Shown: in pieces, positions 1 to 8,089 of the stretch
Layout: each line of letters opens with the position of its first letter
Numbering within the stretch: the first letter of the stretch is position 1
Assembly (NCBI RefSeq): GCF_027922425.1
Contig: NZ_BSFQ01000035.1
Span: 17,182-81,181 of the forward strand
Reading direction: 5' to 3'
Source: Pseudonocardia halophobica
Lineage (GTDB): Bacteria; Actinomycetota; Actinomycetes; Mycobacteriales; Pseudonocardiaceae
DNA length: 64,000 nucleotides
Position numbers and translations under genes: made by a program
Notes under the pieces: model-generated
Database searches by the model: none
What the model saw: only the letters and a program-made list of their open reading frames with translations
What the model was told of the DNA's origin: nothing

Positions 1-168
1 CGGTGCCCCTCCCCTGTACCCGCTTTCGTCCGTTTCACACGATCGGGTGAGCGCGATGGGCCGGTGGCACGCCGTGTCAAGTCGATCGCGGCCGGTGCGT
101 ATGTCGCGGGGGCCGAGGGGGTACGCCCCCGACCGAACGGTGGTGACGACGGGGAGAGGGGGTGCGGG

Positions 169-591
169 ATGACCTCGATCGGGACGGCGACCACGGAGGG
201 CGACGCCGCCGGCGGCCACGTGTGCTGGAGCTACGGTCCCGCTCCCGATGCGCCGGCGGGCGTGCGCCGGAGGCTCGGACCGGTGCTCGAGGCGTGGCGC
301 GTGGAGGGCGAGACCGCCGAGGACGTGCTGCTCGTCGTGACCGAGCTGGTCGCGAACGTCGTCGACCACGCCGGCACGCCCTTCGAGATCACGCTGCACC
401 GCGAGCCCGGGGTGCTGCACGTGTTCGTCCGGGACGGGTGCCGGGAGGTACCGGAGCCGCGCGGGATGGACCCGAGATCCTCCCGGGGCCGCGGACTGCT
501 CGTGGTGCAGGCGGTGTGCCGGGACTGGGGTTACGAGCTGCACGACGCCGACGACCCCGGGAAGACCGTCCATGCCGAGCTCGCCGCCTGA
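169..591 (+). CDS. Anti-sigma factor type serine kinase (HATPase_c_2 domain)
   Basis: Small cytoplasmic GHKL ATPase of the RsbW/SpoIIAB-like group, about 140 aa. The N-box reads ELVANVVDHAG near residues 59-69, and the glycine-rich ATP lid SRGRGL lies near residue 107. Family members bind and switch off a sigma factor or phosphorylate an anti-sigma antagonist; many stand-alone actinobacterial copies have unknown partners. The frame is open from a GTG at 64, but the ATG at 169 is preferred because a purine-rich GGGGAGAGGGGG tract lies just upstream and family homology begins shortly after it. No sigma factor or antagonist lies beside it, so its partner is unknown. Confidence 0.75.
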   Translation: MTSIGTATTEGDAAGGHVCWSYGPAPDAPAGVRRRLGPVLEAWRVEGETAEDVLLVVTELVANVVDHAGTPFEITLHREPGVLHVFVRDGCREVPEPRGMDPRSSRGRGLLVVQAVCRDWGYELHDADDPGKTVHAELAA

Positions 592-633
592 GCCCGCGGC
601 GGTTCGGGGCGCCCGCACCGGGTACCCCGTGCG

Positions 634-1062
634 ATGACCGAGATCGTGCGCCCCGGCCCCCTGCGCTGGCTGGCCTACGCGTTCGGCGCCGGGCTCCCCG
701 CCCGGCACCGGACCTGGGTGCTGCACGACGTCACCGCCCCCACCTGGGTGCTGCGGCACCTGGTCCGGTCCGTCGTGCAGATCGCGCCCTTCGGCGTGGC
801 CCTGTACCTGCTGGTCCCGGGTTCCCCGGCGATCCGCGCCACCGCCGTCGTGATGGGCACGGTGATCGGCCTGCTCTACTCCCTGGCGTTCGTCGAGGCC
901 GCCGCGGAGCACCGGGCGATCAAGGCCGGGTACCCCGAGGGCACCGCCGCCGCGACCCGCCGCGAACGCCGCAGGCGGGGCCGCCGCGGGCCCGGCACCT
1001 ACCCCGGTGGGCCGACCGGCCCGCCGCGCTTCCCCACCCCGACGAACGGAGGCACGCGATGA
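634..1062 (+). CDS. DUF5313 family membrane protein
   Basis: A 142-aa protein that resembles the actinobacterial DUF5313 family from its opening pattern (P-L-R-W-L-A-Y-A-F-G, then W-V-L-H-D-V-T and L-R-H-L-V-R). Two hydrophobic segments near residues 48-65 and 70-88 suggest a small inner-membrane protein. The tail after residue 105 is rich in arginine, glycine and proline. Its stop overlaps the next start in an ATGA, so the two are probably translated together. The function of the family is not known. Confidence 0.65.
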   Translation: MTEIVRPGPLRWLAYAFGAGLPARHRTWVLHDVTAPTWVLRHLVRSVVQIAPFGVALYLLVPGSPAIRATAVVMGTVIGLLYSLAFVEAAAEHRAIKAGYPEGTAAATRRERRRRGRRGPGTYPGGPTGPPRFPTPTNGGTR

Positions 1063-1271
1063 CCGAGCGGCCCGAGAACCCCGCCGACGCCCCCGACCCC
1101 ACCGACCCCACCCGCACCGAGGAGACGGTCGACCGGCTCGAGGAGGAGGTGGTCGGGCACCGCGTCGACCAGCGCCGGGACGAGGAGGAGGACCCCCGCC
1201 CGGCCCACCGCCAGGACGTCGAGCCGGGCGGCGACGCCCCGGACGGGCCCGGTGCCGAGCCGTCCGACTGA
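1059..1271 (+). CDS. Small acidic hypothetical protein
   Basis: A 70-aa, strongly acidic, proline-rich protein without cysteines or hydrophobic segments. It starts in the ATGA overlap with the DUF5313 gene and has an ACGGAGG ribosome site inside that gene's 3' end. The centre (about residues 22-45) is rich in E, D and R and could form a short helix. The composition suggests a disordered protein. I do not recognise the family; coupling to the preceding gene is the main support that it is real. Confidence 0.5.
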   Translation: MTERPENPADAPDPTDPTRTEETVDRLEEEVVGHRVDQRRDEEEDPRPAHRQDVEPGGDAPDGPGAEPSD

Positions 1272-1316
1272 CCCACCGCCCCGCCGAACGCCCACCGAAC
1301 GCCGCAGGAGAGCGCG

Positions 1317-1808
1317 ATGATCCCGACCCTGTCGGACCCGGGCAACGTCCCGGGGCGCCGCGAGGAGCACGACCCGCAGACCGGGTTCCATCCCCGCGAC
1401 CGGCACGACGCCCTGCGCCCCGACGCCCCGCCGGAGACCCTGGCGACGCCCGCACCGGAGACGCCGTTCGGGGCCCTGGTCGTCGGGCTCGACGGTTCGC
1501 CGCAGTCCCGCGCCGCCCTGCGCTGGGCGGTGGCCGAGGCCCGGACGCGGGACGTGGTCGTCGACGTCGTCCCCCTCGCCGAGGACCACGAGGGCTGGTT
1601 GGACGAGGCCCTCGGGGCCACGGGCGACGAGGTGGAGGTGCGGACCGTGGCGGAGCGCGGCGATCCCGCGACCGTGCTGCTCGCGCACGCGACGGCGGCC
1701 CAGCTGCTGGTGCTGGGGCACATCGGCGGCCGGCTCGACGACGTCGCGCGGCGGTGCACCGAGCACGCCCGCTGCCCGGTCGTGCTCGTCCCGGTGGCCG
1801 GGCGCTGA
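1317..1808 (+). CDS. Universal stress protein (UspA) domain protein
   Basis: A 163-aa protein with a C-terminal Usp fold. It shows the opening strand VVGLDGSPQSRAALRWA near residues 59-75 and the closing nucleotide-binding region VLGHIGGRLDDVARRCTEHARCPVVLV near residues 134-160. The usual G-x2-G-x9-G-[ST] motif is only partly kept: S/T after the third glycine is replaced by R/C, so ATP binding is uncertain. The domain is shorter than usual, with little between the two ends, and is preceded by about 55 proline-rich residues. The cation exchanger begins 3 nt downstream, which suggests co-transcription. Confidence 0.75.
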   Translation: MIPTLSDPGNVPGRREEHDPQTGFHPRDRHDALRPDAPPETLATPAPETPFGALVVGLDGSPQSRAALRWAVAEARTRDVVVDVVPLAEDHEGWLDEALGATGDEVEVRTVAERGDPATVLLAHATAAQLLVLGHIGGRLDDVARRCTEHARCPVVLVPVAGR

Positions 1809-1811
1809 CCC

Positions 1812-3155
1812 GTGGCGCGTTCGAACTCCCCCGGGCGGCGTCCGCCCCTGGCCCTGACGGCCGCGGTCGTCGTCGCGCTCCCCGGCCTCTACCTGGGCGC
1901 GGCGAGCCTCCTCGGGCTCCCGCACCCCGAGCTCCCCGCCCCCGCCGCCGTCGCCGTCTACGGGCTGGCGATCGTCGGTGCCGCGTTCGTGCTGTCCTGG
2001 GCCGGCGAGGCCGCACAGGTCGACATGAGCGCCGGCCTCGCGCTCGCGATCCTGGCCCTGCTCGCGGTGCTTCCCGAGTACGCCGTCGACTTCGTCTTCA
2101 CCATGCGGGCGGGCGAGATCTTCGCCGCCGAGGGCCACTGCGCGCCCGATCCCGGCGGCAGCAACCCCTGCTCGCTGGCGCTGGCCAACATGACCGGCGC
2201 GAACCGGGTGCTGGTCGGCATCGGCTGGCCGCTGGTCGTGCTGGTCGCGATCCTCGCCGCGCGCAAGCGGGGCCGCCGGGACGACGACGGCGGCGGGCAC
2301 GAGGGCGACCGCGCCGGGGTGCGGCTCCCGCGCACCCTGTCCGCCGAGGTCGTGTTCCTCGGCGTCGCCACCCTCTACTCGCTCTCGCTCCCCCTGCGCA
2401 GCACCCTCACGCTGATCGACACGCTCGTGCTCGTCGCCGTGTTCGTCGCCTACGCGATCCGCCTCGCCCGGTTCCCCGCGGAGGAACCCGACCTGCACGG
2501 CAGCGCGAAGTGGGTCGCCGAACGCCCCGCCGTGTCCCGGCGCTGGATCTACGGAGCGCTCTTCGTCATCGCCGCGCTGATCATCCTGGCCACGGCCGAG
2601 CACTTCGCCGACGGCCTGGTGCAGACCGGGTCCGAGCTGGGTGTCGACCGGTTCGTGCTGGTCCAGTGGGTGGCGCCGCTGGCGAGCGAGGCCCCCGAGC
2701 TGATCGTCGCCTGCCTGTACGCGAAGCGGCTCAAGGCGGGCGACTCGCTCGGCACGCTGCTCTCCAGCAAGGTCAACCAGTGGACGCTGCTGGTGGGAAC
2801 ACTCCCGCTGGTGTTCGCGATCGCGTCGGGCTCGCTGCACGGCCTGCCCCTCGACGACCAGCAGCGCGTCGAGCTGCTGCTCACCGGTACACAGTCCTTC
2901 TTCGCGGTGAGCCTGCTGGTCACGCTCGGGCTGACCTGGCGCGGCGCGCTGGCGCTCGTCGTCCTGTTCGCGATCCAGTTCGCGACGTCGATCTCGCTGC
3001 CGACCGAGACCGTGCACACCGTGTCGCTGGTGCTCTCCGGGGTGTATGCGCTGCTCGGCGTGGCGCAGCTGGTCCGGCACCGGCGGGCGCTGCCCCGGCT
3101 GGTGCGCGACGGGCTGCGGACCGACCCGCACCGGCTCGCCGAGCAACCGGCCTGA
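1812..3155 (+). CDS. CaCA-type sodium/calcium exchanger family membrane protein
   Basis: A 447-aa integral membrane protein with about eleven hydrophobic segments in two halves. Each half carries an acidic alpha-repeat-like motif: LPEYAVDFVF near residue 77 and ASEAPELIVACLYAKRL near residues 291-307. This layout is that of the Ca2+:cation antiporter superfamily, which exchanges Ca2+ for Na+ or H+. A hydrophilic, Asp/Gly-rich loop separates the halves near residues 150-175. The GTG start lies 3 nt after the universal stress gene, suggesting one transcript. The transported ion cannot be decided from sequence alone. Confidence 0.75.
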   Translation: MARSNSPGRRPPLALTAAVVVALPGLYLGAASLLGLPHPELPAPAAVAVYGLAIVGAAFVLSWAGEAAQVDMSAGLALAILALLAVLPEYAVDFVFTMRAGEIFAAEGHCAPDPGGSNPCSLALANMTGANRVLVGIGWPLVVLVAILAARKRGRRDDDGGGHEGDRAGVRLPRTLSAEVVFLGVATLYSLSLPLRSTLTLIDTLVLVAVFVAYAIRLARFPAEEPDLHGSAKWVAERPAVSRRWIYGALFVIAALIILATAEHFADGLVQTGSELGVDRFVLVQWVAPLASEAPELIVACLYAKRLKAGDSLGTLLSSKVNQWTLLVGTLPLVFAIASGSLHGLPLDDQQRVELLLTGTQSFFAVSLLVTLGLTWRGALALVVLFAIQFATSISLPTETVHTVSLVLSGVYALLGVAQLVRHRRALPRLVRDGLRTDPHRLAEQPA

Positions 3156-3167
3156 GGGCCCGCGCCG

Positions 3168-3563
3168 TCAGGCGGTGACCTTGTGCGGGGTGCCGCGGAA
3201 GGCACACCAGAAGGTCGCGACCTCCGGATCCGCGGCAGGTCGCGCCTTCGCGCTGGTGGACTTGCCGAACATCCGCTTCAGCGCCCGCTTCGCCGAGCGC
3301 TCCGCGGCCGCGGCCAGCTCCTCGGCCCCCTTGTGCCGCGACCCGCGCAGCACGGCGACGAACACGAACCGCCGCTTCGCGGCGCGCGGGGCGGGCCGCC
3401 AGGCCGGGACCCACTCCAGCTCGGCGGTGAGCGGGCGGTCGGCGTCCGTGCAGAGGGCACGGGTGAGGGCGGCCTCCAGGACGTGCGGGTCCACGTCGGC
3501 CGGCGCCTTCACTCGCAACAGGGCCATCACCGGTTCGCTGCACGGTTCGGCGGAGGTGCGCAC
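3168..3563 (-). CDS. Hypothetical protein, basic C-terminus
   Basis: About 131 aa, convergent with the exchanger gene (12-nt gap). The GTG at 3563 is preceded by GAAGGGG at good spacing; an ATG at 3527 (MALLRVKAP) is a possible alternative. The protein has an N-terminal mixed alpha/beta part and a lysine/arginine-rich helix near residues 80-105. It has no membrane segment or recognised motif. I do not recognise the family. High-GC codon use in the third position supports coding. Confidence 0.5.
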   Translation of the reverse strand: MRTSAEPCSEPVMALLRVKAPADVDPHVLEAALTRALCTDADRPLTAELEWVPAWRPAPRAAKRRFVFVAVLRGSRHKGAEELAAAAERSAKRALKRMFGKSTSAKARPAADPEVATFWCAFRGTPHKVTA

Positions 3564-3740
3564 GTCGACCCCTTCGTCGGTGGTCCCGCGGCTCGCGGGG
3601 GCGGCTGCGACGCTGCCTGCTCAACGTGCGTGGCCCCCACCATGGCACACCGCGGCGCCCTGTGCGGGGTGTAGCGGACGTCCGTACGGGTATCGCCGCC
3701 ACGAGGCCGCGGGCGCACCGCGGCCGGAAGGAGAGCCACG

Positions 3741-4316
3741 ATGGGTGCACTGGACGGCAAGCGCGTCGCGATCCTCGCGACCGACGGCGTCGAGGAGGTC
3801 GAGCTGACCGAGCCGCGGAAGGCGGTCGAGGACGCCGGGGCCACCACCGAGATCGTGTCGATCTCCGAGGACGCCATCCAGTCGATGAACTCCGACATCT
3901 CGCCCAGCGGGGTGTACCCGGTCGACAAGCTGGCGTCGCAGGTGTCGGCGTCGGACTACGACGCGCTGATCATGCCGGGCGGGACGGTCAACGCGGACCG
4001 CCTGCGCATGGACCAGGACGTGCTGACGTTCGTCAAGGACGTGTTCGCCGCCGGCAAGCCGGTGGGCGTGATCTGCCACGGGCCGTGGACGCTGGTCGAG
4101 GCGGACCTGGTGAAGGGCCGCACGCTGACGTCGTTCCCGAGCCTGCGGACGGACATCCGCAACGCGGGCGGCAACCCGGTCGACGAGGAGGTCGTCACCG
4201 ACCAGGGGCTCGTCAGCAGCCGCAACCCCGGCGACCTCGACGCCTTCTGCGCGAAGATCGTCGAGGAGTTCGCGGAGGGGGAGCACTCCGTCCACCCGGA
4301 GGGCGCCACCGCGTGA
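3741..4316 (+). CDS. DJ-1/PfpI family protein (type 1 glutamine amidotransferase-like)
   Basis: A 191-aa cytoplasmic protein of the DJ-1/PfpI superfamily. The nucleophile elbow GVICHGPW lies near residues 111-118 with the Cys-His pair intact, and the acidic partner Glu in GVEEVELTEP sits near residue 17-19. Members include YhbO-type stress proteins reported as deglycases, and intracellular peptidases. The close match to PfpI/YhbO length favours a carbonyl-stress role, but the substrate is unknown. A GGAAGGAGAGCC ribosome site precedes the ATG. Confidence 0.85.
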   Translation: MGALDGKRVAILATDGVEEVELTEPRKAVEDAGATTEIVSISEDAIQSMNSDISPSGVYPVDKLASQVSASDYDALIMPGGTVNADRLRMDQDVLTFVKDVFAAGKPVGVICHGPWTLVEADLVKGRTLTSFPSLRTDIRNAGGNPVDEEVVTDQGLVSSRNPGDLDAFCAKIVEEFAEGEHSVHPEGATA

Positions 4317-4375
4317 CCCCGGCCGCGCGCCGGGCCATGATGCCTGCATGACGAGGTGCTCATGAGGGGGCCGGC

Positions 4376-5332
4376 GTGACGGCGGGCGAGGAACGGGCGG
4401 GCGTCGCGCTCTCGAGCCTGGACTCCCCGCTCGTCGACGGGGACGACGCGACCAAGCGGGACCTCGTCGACTACCTCGACGCCGTCGCGGACCGGCTGGT
4501 CCCGGTCCTGGCCGACCGGCCGCTCTCGGTGATCCGCGTGCGGCCGGGCCAGGAACCGTTCATGCAGAAGAACCTCCCCCGCTACACCCCGGACTGGGTG
4601 CGCAGCACGGTCATCCGCTCGCAGACCGGCCGCGAGGTCCGGTACGCGCTCTGCGACGACCAGCGGACCCTGCTCTGGCTGGCCAACCAGCGGGCCGTGG
4701 AGTACCACCCGGCCCTGTTCACGGTCGGGGCGTCGCACGCGTCGCAGCTCGTACTGGACCTCGACCCGCCGGAGGGCGCCGGCTTCCCCGCCGTCGTCGC
4801 GGTGGCCCACCTGGTACGCGAGGCGCTCGCCGGCGCCGGGCTCACCGGGGCCCTCAAGACGAGCGGCTCCAAGGGCGTCCACATCGTCGTCCCGCTCGCG
4901 CCGACCCCGTTCGACGACGCCGCGGCCGCCACCCGCGCCCTCGCCGCGCGGACCGAGAAGCTCGACCCGGGCATCGCCACCACCGCCTTCCTCCGCGAGG
5001 AACGCGAGGGCAAGGTCTTCGTCGACTCCACCCGCGCGGGCGGCGCGACCGTGGTCGCCGCCTACAGCCCGCGCATCCGCCCCGGCCTGCCGGTGTCCTT
5101 CCCGCTGGCCTGGGACGAGCTCGACGCGGTCTCCCCCACAGACTTCACCCTCCGCACCGCGCCGGACCTGCTGGCGGGCCGGTCCACCTGGACCGAGGCG
5201 CTGGCCGCGCCGCAGGAGCTCCCGGCCGACCTGCTCGAGGAGGGGCACGCGATCCCCGTCGCGCGGGTGCAGGCGATGCACGAGGGCAAGCGGCGCAAGC
5301 GCGCGGCATCCGACGCCGCCCGCGACACCTGA
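4376..5332 (+). CDS. LigD-type polymerase/primase domain protein (bacterial NHEJ)
   Basis: A 318-aa stand-alone PolDom of the archaeo-eukaryotic primase fold used in Ku/LigD end joining, where it adds ribo- or deoxynucleotides at breaks. The catalytic carboxylates lie in VLDLDPP (D128, D130) and in VFVDSTR (D217), and the nucleotide-binding SGSKGVH motif is at residues 163-169, so it looks active. No ligase, nuclease or Ku gene is adjacent. Actinobacteria often split LigD into separate polypeptides or keep several copies of the polymerase. The GTG start is preceded by a GAGGGGG tract. The C-terminus is a short basic tail (KRRKR). Confidence 0.85.
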   Translation: MTAGEERAGVALSSLDSPLVDGDDATKRDLVDYLDAVADRLVPVLADRPLSVIRVRPGQEPFMQKNLPRYTPDWVRSTVIRSQTGREVRYALCDDQRTLLWLANQRAVEYHPALFTVGASHASQLVLDLDPPEGAGFPAVVAVAHLVREALAGAGLTGALKTSGSKGVHIVVPLAPTPFDDAAAATRALAARTEKLDPGIATTAFLREEREGKVFVDSTRAGGATVVAAYSPRIRPGLPVSFPLAWDELDAVSPTDFTLRTAPDLLAGRSTWTEALAAPQELPADLLEEGHAIPVARVQAMHEGKRRKRAASDAARDT

Positions 5333-5347
5333 GCTGCCCACGGGCAC

Positions 5348-5386
5348 GGGCCGGGGCCGCGCGTCCCCCACGCGCGGGCCCGGCCC
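5348..5386. terminator. Bidirectional terminator-like hairpin
   Basis: A 17-bp inverted repeat with one mismatch (arms at 5348-5364 and 5370-5386) encloses a CCCCC loop. It lies between two convergent genes, so it could end transcription from both sides. There is no U-tract, as is common in actinobacteria. Confidence 0.6.
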
Positions 5387-5408
5387 CCGACCTCCCGTCC
5401 GGCCCCCG

Positions 5409-6248
5409 TCAGCCGGTCACGGGCAGGTTCTTCTGCACGACCTCGGGCCGCGGCGCCTCGCCGGGCTCCGGCTCGTGCTTCTTCACCGCCGGCTCGTCGT
5501 GCTCCTCGTCCGCCTCCAGCGCACAGGTCGCGGACCCGACGGTGATCTTCAGCAGGTCACCCTTCGGCGAGAGCGCCCGGAGCAGGTCGTCGACGGTCTT
5601 CAGCGGGGTCTTCCGCAGGTCCGGCAGCTGCCCGGTGACCAGGCCGACGAGGTCGGGCGCGATCTCCTGCTCCTTGTCGGTGAGGTCGCGCGCGCGGTCC
5701 TGCCCCGGCACCAGGGTGAGGGTGAAGCCGGTGACCGTGATCGAGTCGTCGTCGCGGTCCTGCTGGTTGAGCGTGATCCGCAGGAGCGGGGACACGTCGA
5801 ACCGCTCCTCCTCCAGGGGCGCCTTCACCGGTGTCCCGAGGATCGACGCGTTGACGAGGTCGACCCCGGCCGACCCGCCGTCCGCCCCGTCGCACCAGGT
5901 CCGGAACGCCTCGGCCTTGAGGACGTCGAGCACGTTCACCTTCGCCACGGTCGCCTCGGCCCGGTGACCCTCGGCCTCGGCGACCAGGGCGGACAGGCCG
6001 ATGCCGGGCTTGCCGTGCAGCGGGAGCGCGGTCACGTCGGCGACGCTCTGCCGGTCGTGCTCGCCGTCCCGGGACTCGGCGTACGGGCTCGGGCTGATCG
6101 ACAGCAGGCCGTCCGTCCGGAAGACGGAGGCGGACGAGTCCACGGACGGCTCGGCCGCGGCGGCGGTGGAGCCCAGCAGCAGCACCGCCGCGGCCGTGGC
6201 CGCACCCACCGCGGCCGCACCGGCACCGGCGAACTTGGAGGTCTTCAC
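5409..6248 (-). CDS. Secreted protein ending in LPVTG
   Basis: About 279 aa with a typical Sec signal peptide: basic start, then an Ala/Val/Leu core, with likely cleavage after AAAA near residue 31. The exported part holds an acidic, mainly beta domain of unknown fold with two cysteines, followed by a charged E/K/P linker. The last five residues are LPVTG, immediately followed by the stop. A sortase substrate would need a hydrophobic segment and basic tail after this motif, and neither is present. GTG 6248 has AAAGGG upstream; ATG 6272 overlaps the stop of the transpeptidase gene and is an alternative. Probably co-transcribed with that cell-wall enzyme. Confidence 0.7.
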   Translation of the reverse strand: MKTSKFAGAGAAAVGAATAAAVLLLGSTAAAAEPSVDSSASVFRTDGLLSISPSPYAESRDGEHDRQSVADVTALPLHGKPGIGLSALVAEAEGHRAEATVAKVNVLDVLKAEAFRTWCDGADGGSAGVDLVNASILGTPVKAPLEEERFDVSPLLRITLNQQDRDDDSITVTGFTLTLVPGQDRARDLTDKEQEIAPDLVGLVTGQLPDLRKTPLKTVDDLLRALSPKGDLLKITVGSATCALEADEEHDEPAVKKHEPEPGEAPRPEVVQKNLPVTG

Positions 6249-6268
6249 GCGTCGGGTCCCTTTCTGGA

Positions 6269-7138
6269 TCATGCTTCGTCGATCGTCACGAGCGTGCCCA
6301 GGGGCACCTCGGTGAGCTGGCGCAGCGCGTCCGCGGGGACGCGGATGCAGCCGTCGCTGGTGGCGGTGCCGAGCACGTCGTCGGTCGGCCAGGTGTGGAT
6401 GGCGACGGTCCCCGGGCCGCCGCCGAAGGTGTCGTGCGTGGGGCTGTGCGTGCCCAGCGGCAGGATCACCGGGGAGTACTGCTGCTGGTCGTCGCTGAAC
6501 GCGCCGAGCAGGAAGGTGCGGCCGGTGGGGGTGGGCGCCGAGGGCTTGCCGATGCCGACCGTCCACTCCGCGAGCTTCGCGCCGTCCTCGTAGAGGGCGA
6601 GCTTCATGGAGTTCAGGTGCACGGCGATGCGGTACGGCGTGGTCTTCACGTCGAGGTCGGCCAGCGGCAGCCAGCCCGTCGACGAGCTGGGCCGCGAGGG
6701 CAGCAGGACCTGCGCCCACTCCCCCTGCTGCGCGATCACCGGGAGCCACGTGTCGCCGATCTGCGTCACGGGCATGCGGGCGATCGGGGTGCCGCCGGGC
6801 GCGTCGTGGACCACCGTCTCGCGGACCGGGTGCGCGACCCGGCCGTCCGTGGTCTCCTGCGGCGCCGGGTCGGGCACGGCACCCTGCAGGGTGGTGTAGG
6901 TGGTGCTCTCCTGCAGCGAGGCCGGGTCGACGGCCGCGGCGACCGGGTCGGCGCCGGCGGCGGTGCCGCCCTGCTGCGCGACCGGCGACGGGGCGCCGCC
7001 GAGCAGCAGCCCGACGACCAGGACGATCGCCAGCAGGGCCACGACGCCGAAGCCGGCCCAGAGGACGAGGCCGGACCGCGAACGCCCGGAGCGCGAGGCG
7101 GACCGGCGGATCCGCGGGGGCAGGGTGTGGTTCGCCAT
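6269..7138 (-). CDS. L,D-transpeptidase (YkuD domain), membrane-anchored
   Basis: A 289-aa cell-wall enzyme. A single N-terminal membrane segment (about residues 23-47) is followed by a linker, an SH3-like region near 100-160, and a YkuD domain from about 168. The catalytic motif reads IHTW (H248) and TSDGCIR (C264); Asp replaces the usual His before Gly-Cys, a variant seen in other YkuD proteins. Such enzymes form 3-3 cross-links in peptidoglycan or attach proteins to it. The ATG at 7138 is preferred over the GTG at 7150, although neither has a strong ribosome site. Its stop overlaps the possible ATG of the LPVTG protein. Confidence 0.85.
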   Translation of the reverse strand: MANHTLPPRIRRSASRSGRSRSGLVLWAGFGVVALLAIVLVVGLLLGGAPSPVAQQGGTAAGADPVAAAVDPASLQESTTYTTLQGAVPDPAPQETTDGRVAHPVRETVVHDAPGGTPIARMPVTQIGDTWLPVIAQQGEWAQVLLPSRPSSSTGWLPLADLDVKTTPYRIAVHLNSMKLALYEDGAKLAEWTVGIGKPSAPTPTGRTFLLGAFSDDQQQYSPVILPLGTHSPTHDTFGGGPGTVAIHTWPTDDVLGTATSDGCIRVPADALRQLTEVPLGTLVTIDEA

Positions 7139-7410
7139 CACGCAGCCCACGACCGGTTGGCGGGGGCGGCGGCGTGGACCGGGGAGGACTCCGACGCGCT
7201 GTGCACGATCGGATGAACGACGGGTCCACGATCAGGTGACGGGCCGTCCCACCATGATCGCTTCGCGTTCCGACGGACGGAGTCGATCACGCGACGGACG
7301 GTCGTATCCCGCCGTTCGCCCGGCCCCCGGCGCGCCGAGCGGCGTACCCACCGCACCACGGACGGTTACCATCGCTCCGGACCGGATGACGGAGCGTGAC
7401 AGGAGACGGC

Positions 7411-8049
7411 GTGCTGCTGGCGGACGAGCGGGTGCGGATCGTGGAGTGCTGCCGGCGGATGGCCGCCGCGGGGCTCACGGTCGGCACCTCGGGCAACGTG
7501 AGCGAGCGGCGCGGGGACCTCGTCGCGATCACGCCGACCGGCGTCGACTACGGCGCGCTGACCCCGGCGGGGGTGTGCGTGGTCGATCTCGGCGGGCGCC
7601 CGGTCGAGGACGGACCGCTGCCCTCGTCCGAGCTGCCGATGCACCTGGCCGTCTACGCGGGCACGGCGGAGCGGGCCGTCGTCCACACGCACCCGCTGTA
7701 CGCGACGGCGCTGTCCACGGTGGTCGACGAGCTGCCCGGCATCCACTACCTGGTCATGCAGCTGGGCGGGCCGGTGCGGGTCGCACCGTACGAGCGGTAC
7801 GGGTCGGTCGAGCTGGCCGAGGCGAGCGTGCGGGCGATGGCGGGGCGCAGCGCGGTGCTGCTGCGCAACCACGGCGCCACGACGTGCGGCGACACGCTGG
7901 CGCGGGCCTACGACCGGGCCGTCACGCTGGAGTGGCTGTGCCGGCTCTACCACCAGGCCAGGCTGCTCGGGGAGCCCACGCTCCTCGCCGACGACGAGCT
8001 GGCCGCCGTCGGCGAGAAGCTGCGGACCTACGGACAACCACCCCTGTGA
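7411..8049 (+). CDS. Class II aldolase/adducin family protein
   Basis: A 212-aa enzyme of the L-fuculose-1-phosphate aldolase type, which cleaves sugar phosphates using a bound zinc. Zinc ligands appear in HTHPLYATA (about residues 95-100) and in RNHGATTCG (about 152-160); the phosphate-binding TSGNVSER lies near 29-36. GTG 7411 is chosen because AGGAGA lies 5 nt upstream; a GTG at 7396 is also open. The gene stands alone, divergent from the transpeptidase. The sugar substrate cannot be told from sequence. Its stop codon is part of the palindrome at 8046-8085. Confidence 0.8.
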   Translation: MLLADERVRIVECCRRMAAAGLTVGTSGNVSERRGDLVAITPTGVDYGALTPAGVCVVDLGGRPVEDGPLPSSELPMHLAVYAGTAERAVVHTHPLYATALSTVVDELPGIHYLVMQLGGPVRVAPYERYGSVELAEASVRAMAGRSAVLLRNHGATTCGDTLARAYDRAVTLEWLCRLYHQARLLGEPTLLADDELAAVGEKLRTYGQPPL

Positions 8050-8085
8050 GTGGCGATAGTCGCCAGAGCGACTATCGCTACTCAC
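8046..8085. terminator. Palindrome, stop-embedded family (copy 1)
   Basis: Arms at 8046-8063 and 8068-8085 match in 17 of 18 positions around a CAGA loop, making a very strong hairpin between convergent genes. The outer arm GTGAGTGGC supplies the TGA stop (8047-8049) of the aldolase gene. The same outer arm recurs near 12425, 15611 and 30600. Likely a bidirectional terminator. Confidence 0.7.
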
Positions 8086-8089
8086 GAGG

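Noticed and set aside
999..3146. A 715-codon open frame on the minus strand opposite the stress protein and exchanger genes
   Set aside because: It is low-complexity (R, G, Q, H, E) and antisense to genes with clear motifs. Very GC-rich DNA gives many such shadow frames, so it and similar long antisense frames were left out.
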